Assembly (NCBI RefSeq): GCF_009905435.1
Contig: NZ_JAAAMT010000008.1
Span: forward strand, 62,001-126,000
Reading direction: 5' to 3'
DNA length: 64,000 bases
Source of the DNA: Pseudomonas sp. R5(2019)
Lineage (GTDB): Bacteria; Pseudomonadota; Gammaproteobacteria; Pseudomonadales; Pseudomonadaceae
The position numbers were made by a program, and so were the translations under genes. Shown here piece by piece: positions 9,928 through 17,844 of this stretch; the stretch's first letter is position 1, and each line of letters opens with the position of its first letter. The notes beneath the pieces are model-generated. The model made no database searches. It was not told the DNA's origin and saw only the letters and a program-made list of their open reading frames with translations.

Positions 9928-11214
9928 ATGAGCACCAAGCGCACCTTTATCACAGACGACTATCCCGAGCTGGGCAAAGGCCCGGTGCCGGTAGAGCCCT
10001 ATATTTCTCCTGACTACTACGAGCGGGAAAAAGAGCACATTTTCAAGAAGACCTGGCTTGAGGTGGGGCGTGTAGAAGAGATCCCCAACGCCGGGGACTA
10101 CATGGTCAAGGACCTGCCGTGCGCTGATGCGTCAATCATTGTTGTGCGTAACAAGAAGGGCCAGATCAATGCCATGCACAACGTCTGCTCTCATCGGGTC
10201 AACCAGATCGCCTACGAAAAATGCGGCAATACCCGCAAGTTTTCCTGCAAATTCCACGGTTGGGCCTTTGATCTGGATGGAAACCTGACCGGCGTTCCCG
10301 AAGAAGAGTGCTTCTTCGACCTGGACAAATCTGCCAATGGCCTGGCGCGAGTCGCCTGCGAAATCTGGCAAGGCTTCATCTTTATCAATATGCAGGCTGA
10401 ACCGGCGCAATCGCTTGAGGATTATCTCAAGCCCATGTTCGGTTCGATCGAGGGTTACCCGTTCGAAAAGCTGACCTGCGGTTTTTCCTGGGTCAGCGAA
10501 GTGGAGTGCAACTGGAAGCTTGCCCTGGATGCGTTCCAGGAGGCCTATCACGTGGCCTACATTCATGGCCTGTCGATCGCCGATGCGGTTGAAAAGGACG
10601 AAAATGGCAGCATGCCGCCGCTCGGTGCGCTGTGTGGTGAATACCACCGCCGGTTGTCACTGTCGGGTAACCAGAAGTCGGTCTACGGCAATCCCAAGGC
10701 CATGACCGAAGGGGGGGCAGCCTTTGAGGAAGCGCTGGCAGAGGCGACCAGGTCCAAGCCCATCTCGGCGGCGGCGCTGCGCGGCGCCGTGGGTAGCGCC
10801 AGGCATGATTTTCCGATCGAGGCATTGCCCGAGGGCATGAATTGGACCAGGAGCCCTAACTGGTTGTTCGACATCAACGTCGTCTTTCCAGACCTGTACC
10901 TGTCCCTGCGACCCAATTATTTCCAGTGCTACACCTTCCGCCCCACCGCCTACAACCGTACGCGCGTCGAATGCCGGGTGTTCTACCCAGAGATGACCAC
11001 GGCGGGTGGGCGCTTCTTCATCGAGTACATGAAGGTCGCCTTGCGCGATGTGTTGCTCGAAGACATGAGCACCGTGGAGCGCACGCAAAAGGCCGCTGAA
11101 ACCGGCGCCAAGCGCTTCATGTTCCTGCAGGACAACGAAATTCTCGTGCGCCATAACTATCACGCTGTCGAGCGCATGCTCGAACGCAATGCTGCTCAAG
11201 CCGCAGGGGAGTGA
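9928..11214 (+). CDS. Rieske non-heme iron oxygenase, alpha subunit
   Basis: A 428-residue aromatic-ring-hydroxylating oxygenase large subunit. The Rieske [2Fe-2S] ligands are Cys87-x-His89 and Cys107-x2-His110 (NVCSHR, SCKFHG). The mononuclear iron site appears as DAFQEAYHVAYIHG with two His ligands. It would hydroxylate an aromatic or related ring using electrons from the ferredoxin (14163) and ferredoxin reductase (12354) of the same operon. The ATG at 9928 is preferred to an in-frame TTG at 9916. No conventional beta subunit follows directly; the NTF2-fold protein at 13586 might fill that role. Confidence 0.92.
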   Translation: MSTKRTFITDDYPELGKGPVPVEPYISPDYYEREKEHIFKKTWLEVGRVEEIPNAGDYMVKDLPCADASIIVVRNKKGQINAMHNVCSHRVNQIAYEKCGNTRKFSCKFHGWAFDLDGNLTGVPEEECFFDLDKSANGLARVACEIWQGFIFINMQAEPAQSLEDYLKPMFGSIEGYPFEKLTCGFSWVSEVECNWKLALDAFQEAYHVAYIHGLSIADAVEKDENGSMPPLGALCGEYHRRLSLSGNQKSVYGNPKAMTEGGAAFEEALAEATRSKPISAAALRGAVGSARHDFPIEALPEGMNWTRSPNWLFDINVVFPDLYLSLRPNYFQCYTFRPTAYNRTRVECRVFYPEMTTAGGRFFIEYMKVALRDVLLEDMSTVERTQKAAETGAKRFMFLQDNEILVRHNYHAVERMLERNAAQAAGE

Positions 11215-11219
11215 AGCCC

Positions 11220-11603
11220 ATGAATATGATTGCAACCTCGCAGGCTGATCACCCGGTCAACGTGCTGCTGCCCGAGCCATTCCAATCGCTGCAGGCCTAT
11301 ATCGGCGTGTGGGCGCTGGACACTGAAACCGAGCGCAATATCCAGCGTCACCGCCAGTCGATGCCAAGCATCATCGCCTTCAAGGACGCCATGATGGCGC
11401 AGATCGATGCGCTGCTTGAGTTCGTTAATCGAAAACCCTTGGCAGAGCTCGATGAGGTGGAGACCACCTTGCTCAAGCTGCTGCTGTCTCTGGCTGAAAT
11501 TGCCCCCACGGTCGAATGTTACAACCAGCAGGAAGTGGTGTACGGGTTTGATCCGCGCCGCTTCGTGGCAGAAGAGGATTTTTCTCTCAAGCCTGTTTAT
11601 TGA
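11220..11603 (+). CDS. Small helical protein of the oxygenase operon, unknown function
   Basis: A 127-residue protein I do not recognise. It is mostly predicted helix (FKDAMMAQIDALLEFVNRKPLAELDEVETTLLKLLLSLAEIAP), ends with a conserved-looking GFDPRRF segment, and has no signal peptide or membrane segment. It starts six bases after the oxygenase stop with GGGGAG upstream, and its end overlaps the next gene's upstream region, so it is operonic. It may be an accessory or assembly factor for the oxygenase; that is inference from position. Confidence 0.75.
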   Translation: MNMIATSQADHPVNVLLPEPFQSLQAYIGVWALDTETERNIQRHRQSMPSIIAFKDAMMAQIDALLEFVNRKPLAELDEVETTLLKLLLSLAEIAPTVECYNQQEVVYGFDPRRFVAEEDFSLKPVY

Positions 11604-11617
11604 GCGCGGAGGTGGCT

Positions 11618-12034
11618 ATGGCCAAGTGCAGAGTTTTTGGTATTGACGACGGGCTCAAGGAAGTCGTCGCCGACGGGTTGTACATGAAGCACCTGTTCGG
11701 CGAGCGCATCAGTGTTTCGGTGGTGAAGTTTGTAGAAAAAGTCGGGCATGACCTGCCTGCCAAGGCCCACGTCCATGGAGAAGAAGCGTCGTTGCAGCTG
11801 GTCGGCGAGTGCACGGTCTTTGAAGGTACTGGCCTGGTCGATGACGTCGCGGTGCCCATGATGGCGCGCAGCGCAATGATTATTCCCGCGCAGTTGAGCC
11901 ATTACGGCAGCAACCGTTTTGGCCAGCAGGGCGTCAGCATGCGGCTGAATGTGGTCACGCCGCCGCGACCGGAGTTCGGGCCGGAAGATAGCGTGCCTTA
12001 TTACCCACTCAAGGATCGGGGAGGTCAGTCATGA
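11618..12034 (+). CDS. Cupin-domain protein with a metal site
   Basis: A 138-residue single-domain cupin. The first cupin motif KAHVHGEEASLQLVGE has the H-x-H and Glu ligands, and the second, IIPAQLSHYGSN, supplies the last His, so a metal is likely bound. It could be a small ring-cleaving dioxygenase, an isomerase or a sensor. The ATG at 11618 has a GGAGG site. It follows the 127-residue protein and overlaps the second cupin gene by four bases (ATGA). Confidence 0.8.
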   Translation: MAKCRVFGIDDGLKEVVADGLYMKHLFGERISVSVVKFVEKVGHDLPAKAHVHGEEASLQLVGECTVFEGTGLVDDVAVPMMARSAMIIPAQLSHYGSNRFGQQGVSMRLNVVTPPRPEFGPEDSVPYYPLKDRGGQS

Positions 12035-12357
12035 GCACTCAACAGTGTCTGCTCACCCCGCCACTGGACGCTTCTGCGGTCAGCGCTATCAGTGGTGATG
12101 CCTTCGATCTGCAATTGCGCCGGTTTGTCCAGGGTGAGGCGGTGGAGGGCGGAATCAGCGATCTGGGCGAGGAGGTCGGCGCTATCGTCGAAGGCAGCTT
12201 CGATGTATTCGCCGCCGATGAGTCCTACAGCCTCAGTGCCGGTGAGGCGATCCTCATCCCGGCGCACGAACCGCGGCGTTGGGTCTGCACCTCGGCCCAG
12301 GGGCTGCTCTATCGAGCCATTGTGCGCAATAGCGACGTGCAGGAGGGTGCGCCATGA
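12031..12357 (+). CDS. Cupin-like protein without obvious metal ligands
   Basis: A 108-residue cupin-fold protein. The segment VEGSFDVFAADESYSLSAGEAILIPAHEPRRWV is the typical second half of a cupin barrel, but the H-x-H motif of the first half is missing, so metal catalysis is unlikely. It overlaps both neighbouring genes by four bases. It may be a non-catalytic partner of the metal-binding cupin encoded just upstream; that is inferred from adjacency. Confidence 0.75.
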   Translation: MSTQQCLLTPPLDASAVSAISGDAFDLQLRRFVQGEAVEGGISDLGEEVGAIVEGSFDVFAADESYSLSAGEAILIPAHEPRRWVCTSAQGLLYRAIVRNSDVQEGAP

Positions 12358-13589
12358 GCGTTCGGCGAATCGCTATTGTCGGTGCCGGCCATGCTGGCGG
12401 TCGAGTCGCTCAACATCTGATCGAGCTGGACAGCCGTTGTCAGGTGCTGCTGATCGGTGATGAGCCGTATGCGCCCTACGAGCGTCCGGCCTTGTCCAAG
12501 GCCGTGTTGGCCGGCGAGCAGGCCTGGGGCGAGCTGATGCTGGCTGCGGACGAATTCTGGACCGCGCATGACCGGCTGGTGCGTATGACCGCGCGTGTGG
12601 TTGGGCTTGATAGCGACCAGCGTTGCCTGCGGCTCGATGACGGTCGTCAGGTCGAGTTCGATGAACTGGTCGTGGCCACCGGCGGTGTGGCGCGATCGTT
12701 GAAGGTGCCCGGCGGTGATTTGCCTGGCCTTCATGTTCTCAGAGGGATCGGCGACTGTGAGAAGTTGGCCGGGGCCTTGGAAAGTGGTTCGCGATTGTTG
12801 GTGATCGGAGCTGGCGTCATTGGCATGGAAGTCGCGGCAACCGCATCAGGGCTGGGCGTCGCGGTGACGGTGCTGGACGTGTCTGATCAGGTCATGCGCC
12901 GATGCCTGCCGGCTGCTGTTTCGCAGTGGCTGGCGGCGCAGCATCAGCATGCGGGGGTCGTCCTGAAGTCGCAAGTCGGCGTGCAGTCCATTGTCCATGA
13001 CGGCGCTGTCTACCAGGTTCAGGTGCAAGGCCTGGAGGGGAGGTGTGAGGTCCTGGAGGCAGAGCAGGTACTGCTCGCCATTGGCATCGACTGCGATACC
13101 GGGTTTCTTGAACAGACTGGAATCACTTGCGTCAATGGTGTCGTGGTCGATGCTTTCTGCCGCAGTCCCGATGCGTCCTGGTGCTACGCCGTGGGCGATG
13201 TTGCCAATTGCGACAATGCATTTTACGGCCGGCCTTTGCGTCAAGAGACGTGGCGCAATGCTGAAAACCAGGCGCTGGCCGTCGCTCAACAGATTGTCGG
13301 AGCTGCGCAGCCATACAGTGAAATTCCGTGGATGTGGACCGATCAGTTCGGGCACAACATTCAGGTCGTCGGGCTGATCGACGAAGCTGATGGACATGTC
13401 TGGCGTGGGGATCTCGCGCAAGGCAAGGCGACGATGGTGCTCCTCAAGGAGTGCCGAGTGGTGGCGGCGGTCATGGTCAATCAGGGCAAGGAGCGCAAGG
13501 CACTGGAAGCGCTGATTCGTGGTCGGCGACAGATTGACGAAGCGCTGCTCAGTGACGTGTCGGTGTCATTGAAGGCGGTGGCGGCATGA
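12354..13589 (+). CDS. FAD-dependent ferredoxin reductase of the oxygenase system
   Basis: A 411-residue NAD(P)H-ferredoxin reductase of the BphA4/rubredoxin-reductase type. The FAD-binding motif IAIVGAGHAGGRVAQ is at the N-terminus, the NAD motif LLVIGAGVIGMEVA near residue 145, and the second FAD segment CYAVGDVANC in the C-terminal half. It should transfer electrons from NAD(P)H to the Rieske ferredoxin. Four-base overlaps with both neighbours show tight coupling. Confidence 0.92.
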   Translation: MSVRRIAIVGAGHAGGRVAQHLIELDSRCQVLLIGDEPYAPYERPALSKAVLAGEQAWGELMLAADEFWTAHDRLVRMTARVVGLDSDQRCLRLDDGRQVEFDELVVATGGVARSLKVPGGDLPGLHVLRGIGDCEKLAGALESGSRLLVIGAGVIGMEVAATASGLGVAVTVLDVSDQVMRRCLPAAVSQWLAAQHQHAGVVLKSQVGVQSIVHDGAVYQVQVQGLEGRCEVLEAEQVLLAIGIDCDTGFLEQTGITCVNGVVVDAFCRSPDASWCYAVGDVANCDNAFYGRPLRQETWRNAENQALAVAQQIVGAAQPYSEIPWMWTDQFGHNIQVVGLIDEADGHVWRGDLAQGKATMVLLKECRVVAAVMVNQGKERKALEALIRGRRQIDEALLSDVSVSLKAVAA

Positions 13590-14143
13590 GCGATTTTTCC
13601 CAATTGACCGAGCGCCTGCAGCGGCTGGAGGCAGTCGAGGCCATCAGGCAGCTCAAGGCCCGGTACGCCGCATTGGCCGACGCCAAATACACGGCCGATT
13701 ACCGCCAGCGGGAGCCCGAGCGGCTGAGCGAGCTGGCCAAGGCGCAGGCGGCGTGCTTCACCTCGCAGGCGGTCTGGCATGGCGCCGAGTTCGGGGGTGA
13801 TCGCGTGGGGCGAGAAGCGTTGGCGCAATGGTTCGAGCAGTCTCCGTGGTGCTTTGCTGCGCATTACTACGTGGGGGCGGATATCGAAGTCGACGGCCAA
13901 CAGGCCAGGGCCGCCTGGCGTCTGTGGCAGCTGGCCCTTCGCGCTGACAACGCTGAGGCCGTGTTGCTGATGGCGCGCACCGAGGAAACCTATCAGTACA
14001 GCGAAGCTGAAGGCTGGCTGATCGATTCGATGCGCTTTTGTGACGTCCAGGTGGCGGCGCTGGGTAACGGCAGCTTGCCGCTGGCGCCTGGGCTTGAAGC
14101 ATTGCGCGCGCGAACCCTTTCTCCGATGCGCACCGCGCATTAA
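13586..14143 (+). CDS. SnoaL/NTF2-like protein
   Basis: A 185-residue protein with the NTF2-like cone fold: an N-terminal helix pair (EAVEAIRQLKARYAALADAKY), a loop with W-HGAEFGG, then strands including HYYVGADIEV and ARAAWRLWQLAL. The family includes small dehydratases, isomerases and oxygenase beta subunits. It overlaps the reductase gene by four bases. Because the operon lacks another beta subunit, a structural partner of the oxygenase is possible; a hydro-lyase acting on a dihydrodiol is the alternative. Confidence 0.75.
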   Translation: MSDFSQLTERLQRLEAVEAIRQLKARYAALADAKYTADYRQREPERLSELAKAQAACFTSQAVWHGAEFGGDRVGREALAQWFEQSPWCFAAHYYVGADIEVDGQQARAAWRLWQLALRADNAEAVLLMARTEETYQYSEAEGWLIDSMRFCDVQVAALGNGSLPLAPGLEALRARTLSPMRTAH

Positions 14144-14162
14144 TTGATGGAGCGATATTTCC

Positions 14163-14531
14163 ATGACTGCATCGCAAGCATTGATATTTCCTGAGCAAAC
14201 GAAAAGTGGGCAATGGATTGCCGTAGGGACTGTGGCCGAGCTGTTTGACCAGGGCGATTGCGTGGGCGTCCAGGTCAATGGCCGCAAAGTCGGCCTGTTC
14301 AAAGTCGACGACCAGTTGTTTGCCGTTGACGATATTTGCACCCATGGCAACGCGCTGCTCAGCGACGGTGATCTGGAGGGTTATGAAATCGAATGCCCGC
14401 TGCATGCCGGGGCGTTCGACCTGCGTAATGGCAAGGCGCTGTGTAGTCCGTTGGTCAAGAATACTCGATGCCATTCGGTCAAAGTCGAAGGCGATGGCGT
14501 GTTCGTGCAGCTCGCCAGTGGGGAGGCTTGA
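14163..14531 (+). CDS. Rieske [2Fe-2S] ferredoxin
   Basis: A 122-residue Rieske-type ferredoxin with cluster ligands Cys59-x-His61 and Cys78-x2-His81 (DICTHG, ECPLHAG). It is the electron carrier between the reductase at 12354 and the oxygenase at 9928, completing a three-component oxygenase. It starts 19 bases after the SnoaL-like gene and ends three bases before the hydrolase gene. Confidence 0.93.
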   Translation: MTASQALIFPEQTKSGQWIAVGTVAELFDQGDCVGVQVNGRKVGLFKVDDQLFAVDDICTHGNALLSDGDLEGYEIECPLHAGAFDLRNGKALCSPLVKNTRCHSVKVEGDGVFVQLASGEA

Positions 14532-14534
14532 TCG

Positions 14535-15542
14535 ATGAATTCTGAGCACCGGCCCAAAATCGCCGTCATAGGCACCGGCGGTACGTTCGCCATGCAAGCC
14601 CGCAACCTGTTCGATTGGGTTGAATACAGTGAAAGTGGAGTGGTCTTGCCCATTGATCATTTACTGGAGCAATTGGGCGCAGCGGCCCCCCATATCGAAT
14701 GTGTTCCCGTGCCGTTTCGGGCGCTGGGCAGCACCGCGATCACCCCGGCCGATTGGCTGGAGCTTGCCCGGCTGATCGAACGTACAGCGAGCGAGCGCCC
14801 GGACATCGAAGGGTTTGTCATCACTCACGGCACCGCCACGCTGGAAGAGACAGCATATTTCCTCGACCTGGCCCTGGACCTTGAGGTTGGGTTGGTATTG
14901 ACCGGTGCCCAGCGTCCGCTCAATACCGCGGGCAGTGATGTATTGACCAACTTGCGAGCCGCCCTGGCGGTGGCGAGCTGTGAGCAGGCCAAGGAGTGCG
15001 GCGCGCTCGTGGTCATGGATAACAAAGTCTACTCCGCCCGCGACGTGAGCAAGAGTTCGAGCTTCGATCTCAATGCGTTCGAAGCCGTTCCTTTTGGGCC
15101 GCTGGCGCAGGTGGATGCCCTGGCTCAGGTTCACTGGCGACGGTTTATGCCGGTCAATGGCTGGCATGCACGCTTTCAGTTCGAGGGCGTCAATGCGCTT
15201 GCACGGGTTGATATCGCCACTTCTTACGCCGGTGCCGACGATGTGGTCATTGATGCGCTGGTTGCCGCCGGAAGCCGGGCAATCATTTGTGCCGGATTGG
15301 CCCCGGGGCGGCCGGCCGCGGGTGAGATGGCCGCCATCAGGCGGGCAACTGCCGGTGGGGTCGTCGTGGTACAGGCGACCCGGGCTGTGCGCGGTCATGT
15401 TCCGCCGCAGGCGTTTCTGGAGCGCGACAGTGTGATGGCCGGTGGTGATCTGAGCCCTCACAAGTTGCGCATATTGCTGATGTTGGCCTTGACCCAGAAT
15501 ATGGAGGCTTCGCAGTTGCAAGCGTGCATTCTCGCGGCGTAA
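14535..15542 (+). CDS. Asparaginase-family amidohydrolase with altered substrate site
   Basis: A 335-residue protein of the L-asparaginase fold. TGGTFA gives nucleophile Thr17; HGTATLEETAYFL gives Thr100; Lys173 sits in DVSKSS. These match the Thr/Thr/Lys catalytic set. However the Asp that follows the second Thr in asparaginases (HGTDT) is Ala101, and that Asp anchors the amino acid's alpha-amino group. The enzyme therefore probably hydrolyses an amide that is not an amino acid. Position three bases after the Rieske ferredoxin suggests it acts on a ring-derived amide in this pathway. Confidence 0.88.
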   Translation: MNSEHRPKIAVIGTGGTFAMQARNLFDWVEYSESGVVLPIDHLLEQLGAAAPHIECVPVPFRALGSTAITPADWLELARLIERTASERPDIEGFVITHGTATLEETAYFLDLALDLEVGLVLTGAQRPLNTAGSDVLTNLRAALAVASCEQAKECGALVVMDNKVYSARDVSKSSSFDLNAFEAVPFGPLAQVDALAQVHWRRFMPVNGWHARFQFEGVNALARVDIATSYAGADDVVIDALVAAGSRAIICAGLAPGRPAAGEMAAIRRATAGGVVVVQATRAVRGHVPPQAFLERDSVMAGGDLSPHKLRILLMLALTQNMEASQLQACILAA

Positions 15543-15726
15543 GTCGTTAGGGCGCATTGGGCCGTGGTGCGGCGTCGTTCCAAAAATAATAAATAGTGCG
15601 TGTGGGTGTCTGGTAGTGGGCACCTGTGGCTTTTCTTTGCCTGCTGCTTCGTGAAGCGATGCGTTGCCAATTGGTGCGCGTCCGGTTGCCGGCCGCCCCG
15701 GCTTTTATCGAGCTTGGATAACAATA

Positions 15727-16959
15727 ATGAACCGACCTTGTTTTGCTGTGCCGTTGCTTTTTTCATTGGGTACTTCCATGGCCAACTGCGCCTCGGCGGC
15801 ATTTGTAGAAGACAGCAAGGCGACCGTGGAATTACGCAACTTCTATTTGAACCGTGATTATCGCCAGGACAATGCTGCTCAGGCGAAGACCGAAGAGTGG
15901 GCGCAAGGTTTTACCACCCGGCTGGTTTCAGGGTTTACCGACGGCCCCGTGGGGGTTGGCGTCGATGCGCTGGGCCAGTTGGGGGTGAAGCTCGACTCCA
16001 GCCGCGATCGACGCAACTCCGGGCTGTTGCCCTATGGCGCAAGCCAGGAACCGGTAGACAGTTACAGCAAGCTGGGGCTGACGGCAAAACTGCGTGCGGG
16101 CAAAACCGTTTTGAATGTGGGGACGCTGCAACCGACGCTGCCGGTGGTGATGTATAACGATACCCGTCTACTGGGTTCATCTTTTCGCGGTGGTTTGTTG
16201 AGCTCGCAAGCGATTCAAGGTCTTTCGTTGAATGCGGGAAGATTGACACAGGCCAGCCTGCGCGACTCTTCCAGCAACGAAGATGTTGGTTATGGCGCAG
16301 CGTCCAGTGATCACTTTGATTTTGCCGGCGGAACCTATGCGTTAACACCCCAGCTGAACCTTAGTTACTACACTTCGACGTTGCAGGATATCTACCAGCA
16401 GCAATTCGCGGGGGTCACCCACGGTTGGCAGTTGGCCGAAGGCGTCGTGTTGAAAAGCGATATTCGCTATTTCGACAGTCGTGATGACGGGCGCAGGCTT
16501 GCGGGACACATTGATAACCGCAACTTCAACGGGACGATCAGCCTGGGTTATAAGGCGCATCGGTTTTCCACGGCCTGGCAGTACTTGTCAGGCGACAGTG
16601 ATTTTCCGTTTCTCAACGGCGCGGAACCCTATGTGGCCAACCTGGTGACCTTTAATCTGTTCACCCGGGCTCAGGAGGATTCGTGGCAACTGCGTTACGA
16701 CTATGATTTCGTTGCGTGGGGCGTGCCGGGTTTGACATTCATGACTCGTTACGTAGATGGGCGCAATGTCAAAACCGCCACCGGGTCTGAGGGGCGGGAG
16801 TGGGAGCGCGACACCGACCTTGCCTATACCGTGCAGGATGGTCCTCTGAAGGGCGTGAGCGTACGCTGGCGCAATGTCACCTTCCGTTCAGGCGACGGCT
16901 TGACCACCAAAGTCGACGAAAACCGGCTGATAGTCGGGTACACCCTGGCGCTCTGGTAG
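15727..16959 (+). CDS. OprD-family outer membrane porin (second copy)
   Basis: A 410-residue OprD/OccK-type porin. A signal peptide ends near NCASA, followed by AFVEDSKATVELRNFYLNRDYRQ and TEEWAQGF, almost the same beginning as the porin at 7697; it ends with VGYTLALW. I start at 15727 (MNRPCF); the open frame extends upstream but without signal-peptide character. It follows the hydrolase gene by 184 bases that hold no gene. It probably imports the substrate of the oxygenase pathway. Confidence 0.9.
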   Translation: MNRPCFAVPLLFSLGTSMANCASAAFVEDSKATVELRNFYLNRDYRQDNAAQAKTEEWAQGFTTRLVSGFTDGPVGVGVDALGQLGVKLDSSRDRRNSGLLPYGASQEPVDSYSKLGLTAKLRAGKTVLNVGTLQPTLPVVMYNDTRLLGSSFRGGLLSSQAIQGLSLNAGRLTQASLRDSSSNEDVGYGAASSDHFDFAGGTYALTPQLNLSYYTSTLQDIYQQQFAGVTHGWQLAEGVVLKSDIRYFDSRDDGRRLAGHIDNRNFNGTISLGYKAHRFSTAWQYLSGDSDFPFLNGAEPYVANLVTFNLFTRAQEDSWQLRYDYDFVAWGVPGLTFMTRYVDGRNVKTATGSEGREWERDTDLAYTVQDGPLKGVSVRWRNVTFRSGDGLTTKVDENRLIVGYTLALW

Positions 16960-17052
16960 CGCCGGTCTGCGGTGACTGACCTCTGGTGGCCATACTGGCC
17001 CCCGGAGGTTTTCTGTTTTCAAGCTTGTGCAATTCATCAAAAGGAAAGCCCC

Positions 17053-17778
17053 GTGAACCCAGGTATCGGTACTTTGGCGCGCATTGGTCAGCTCTACCCT
17101 TCGGGCGGGATCTGCGACCACGAACCACAATTGATGGCCCCCCAGGGGGTGCGTTTTGTCACCACTCGCGTGCCTTTCCGGCAGACCTCGCTGGAGGCTG
17201 ATCGCAAGTTTTCTGAAGACCTTGAGTTCCATGCGCAATTGCTCGCCGATGCCAGCGTGGATCTGCTGGCAATCAACTGCACCGCGGCGACCTTGCTGGC
17301 TGGGCCGCAGAATCTGCGCAAGCGTCTGTTCGAGGCGACCGGGCTCAACAGCGTCACCACCATTGAAGCGGTTGTAGCGGGCTGTCGGGCGCAGAACATG
17401 CGTCGTATCGGCTTGTTGACGCCTTACCCGCAAGAAGTGGTAGAGGTTGAACGCGAGTACTTCGCAGGTCTTGGTATTGAAGTGGTCACGTCGCTGGGCA
17501 GGCCCTGCACAACCCCGGTGGAGCAGGGCAGTCTGCTGCCTCAGACATGGCTGGAGTTGGCAAAAGGGTTCTGCGGCATAGAGTTGGATGGCGTCTTGAT
17601 CAGCTGTGCGGGCATCCAGGTGTGCGAAGTGCTCGCAACCATCGAAGCGCAACTGGGCCTGCCGGTGGTCAGCAGTAATCAGGCGCTGGTGTGGATGTGC
17701 TTGCAGCAATTGCGCATCGAAAGTCAGGTGCAAGGTTTTGGTTCGCTGTTCACCAAATCGTTGCCTGTCATCGAGTAG
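17053..17778 (+). CDS. Maleate isomerase/Asp-Glu racemase superfamily enzyme
   Basis: A 241-residue protein of the Asp/Glu/hydantoin racemase superfamily, closest in layout to maleate cis-trans isomerase and arylmalonate decarboxylase. Two active-site cysteines are visible: Cys76 in AINCTAAT and Cys185 in ISCAGIQ, with GLPVVSSNQALVW following. Both Cys being kept favours isomerase/racemase chemistry over the one-Cys decarboxylase. The GTG at 17053 follows an AAAGGAAAG site. Downstream of a ring oxygenase and an amidohydrolase, conversion of a maleate-like product to the fumarate form is a reasonable inference. Confidence 0.82.
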   Translation: MNPGIGTLARIGQLYPSGGICDHEPQLMAPQGVRFVTTRVPFRQTSLEADRKFSEDLEFHAQLLADASVDLLAINCTAATLLAGPQNLRKRLFEATGLNSVTTIEAVVAGCRAQNMRRIGLLTPYPQEVVEVEREYFAGLGIEVVTSLGRPCTTPVEQGSLLPQTWLELAKGFCGIELDGVLISCAGIQVCEVLATIEAQLGLPVVSSNQALVWMCLQQLRIESQVQGFGSLFTKSLPVIE

Positions 17779-17789
17779 GGCGTACGCAG

Positions 17790-17824
17790 CAACTCACCGG
17801 CAAGCTTGGCTTGTCGGTGAGTTG
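17790..17824. terminator. Bidirectional hairpin between convergent genes
   Basis: Sixteen-base arms (17790-17805 and 17809-17824), CAACTCACCGGCAAGC against its near-perfect inverse complement, enclose a 3-base loop. It lies between the stop of the isomerase-like gene and the stop of the transporter gene, where a shared terminator is expected. A long T-run is not present. Confidence 0.65.
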
Positions 17825-17844
17825 TAGGTTGCAGGCGCGGGTTG

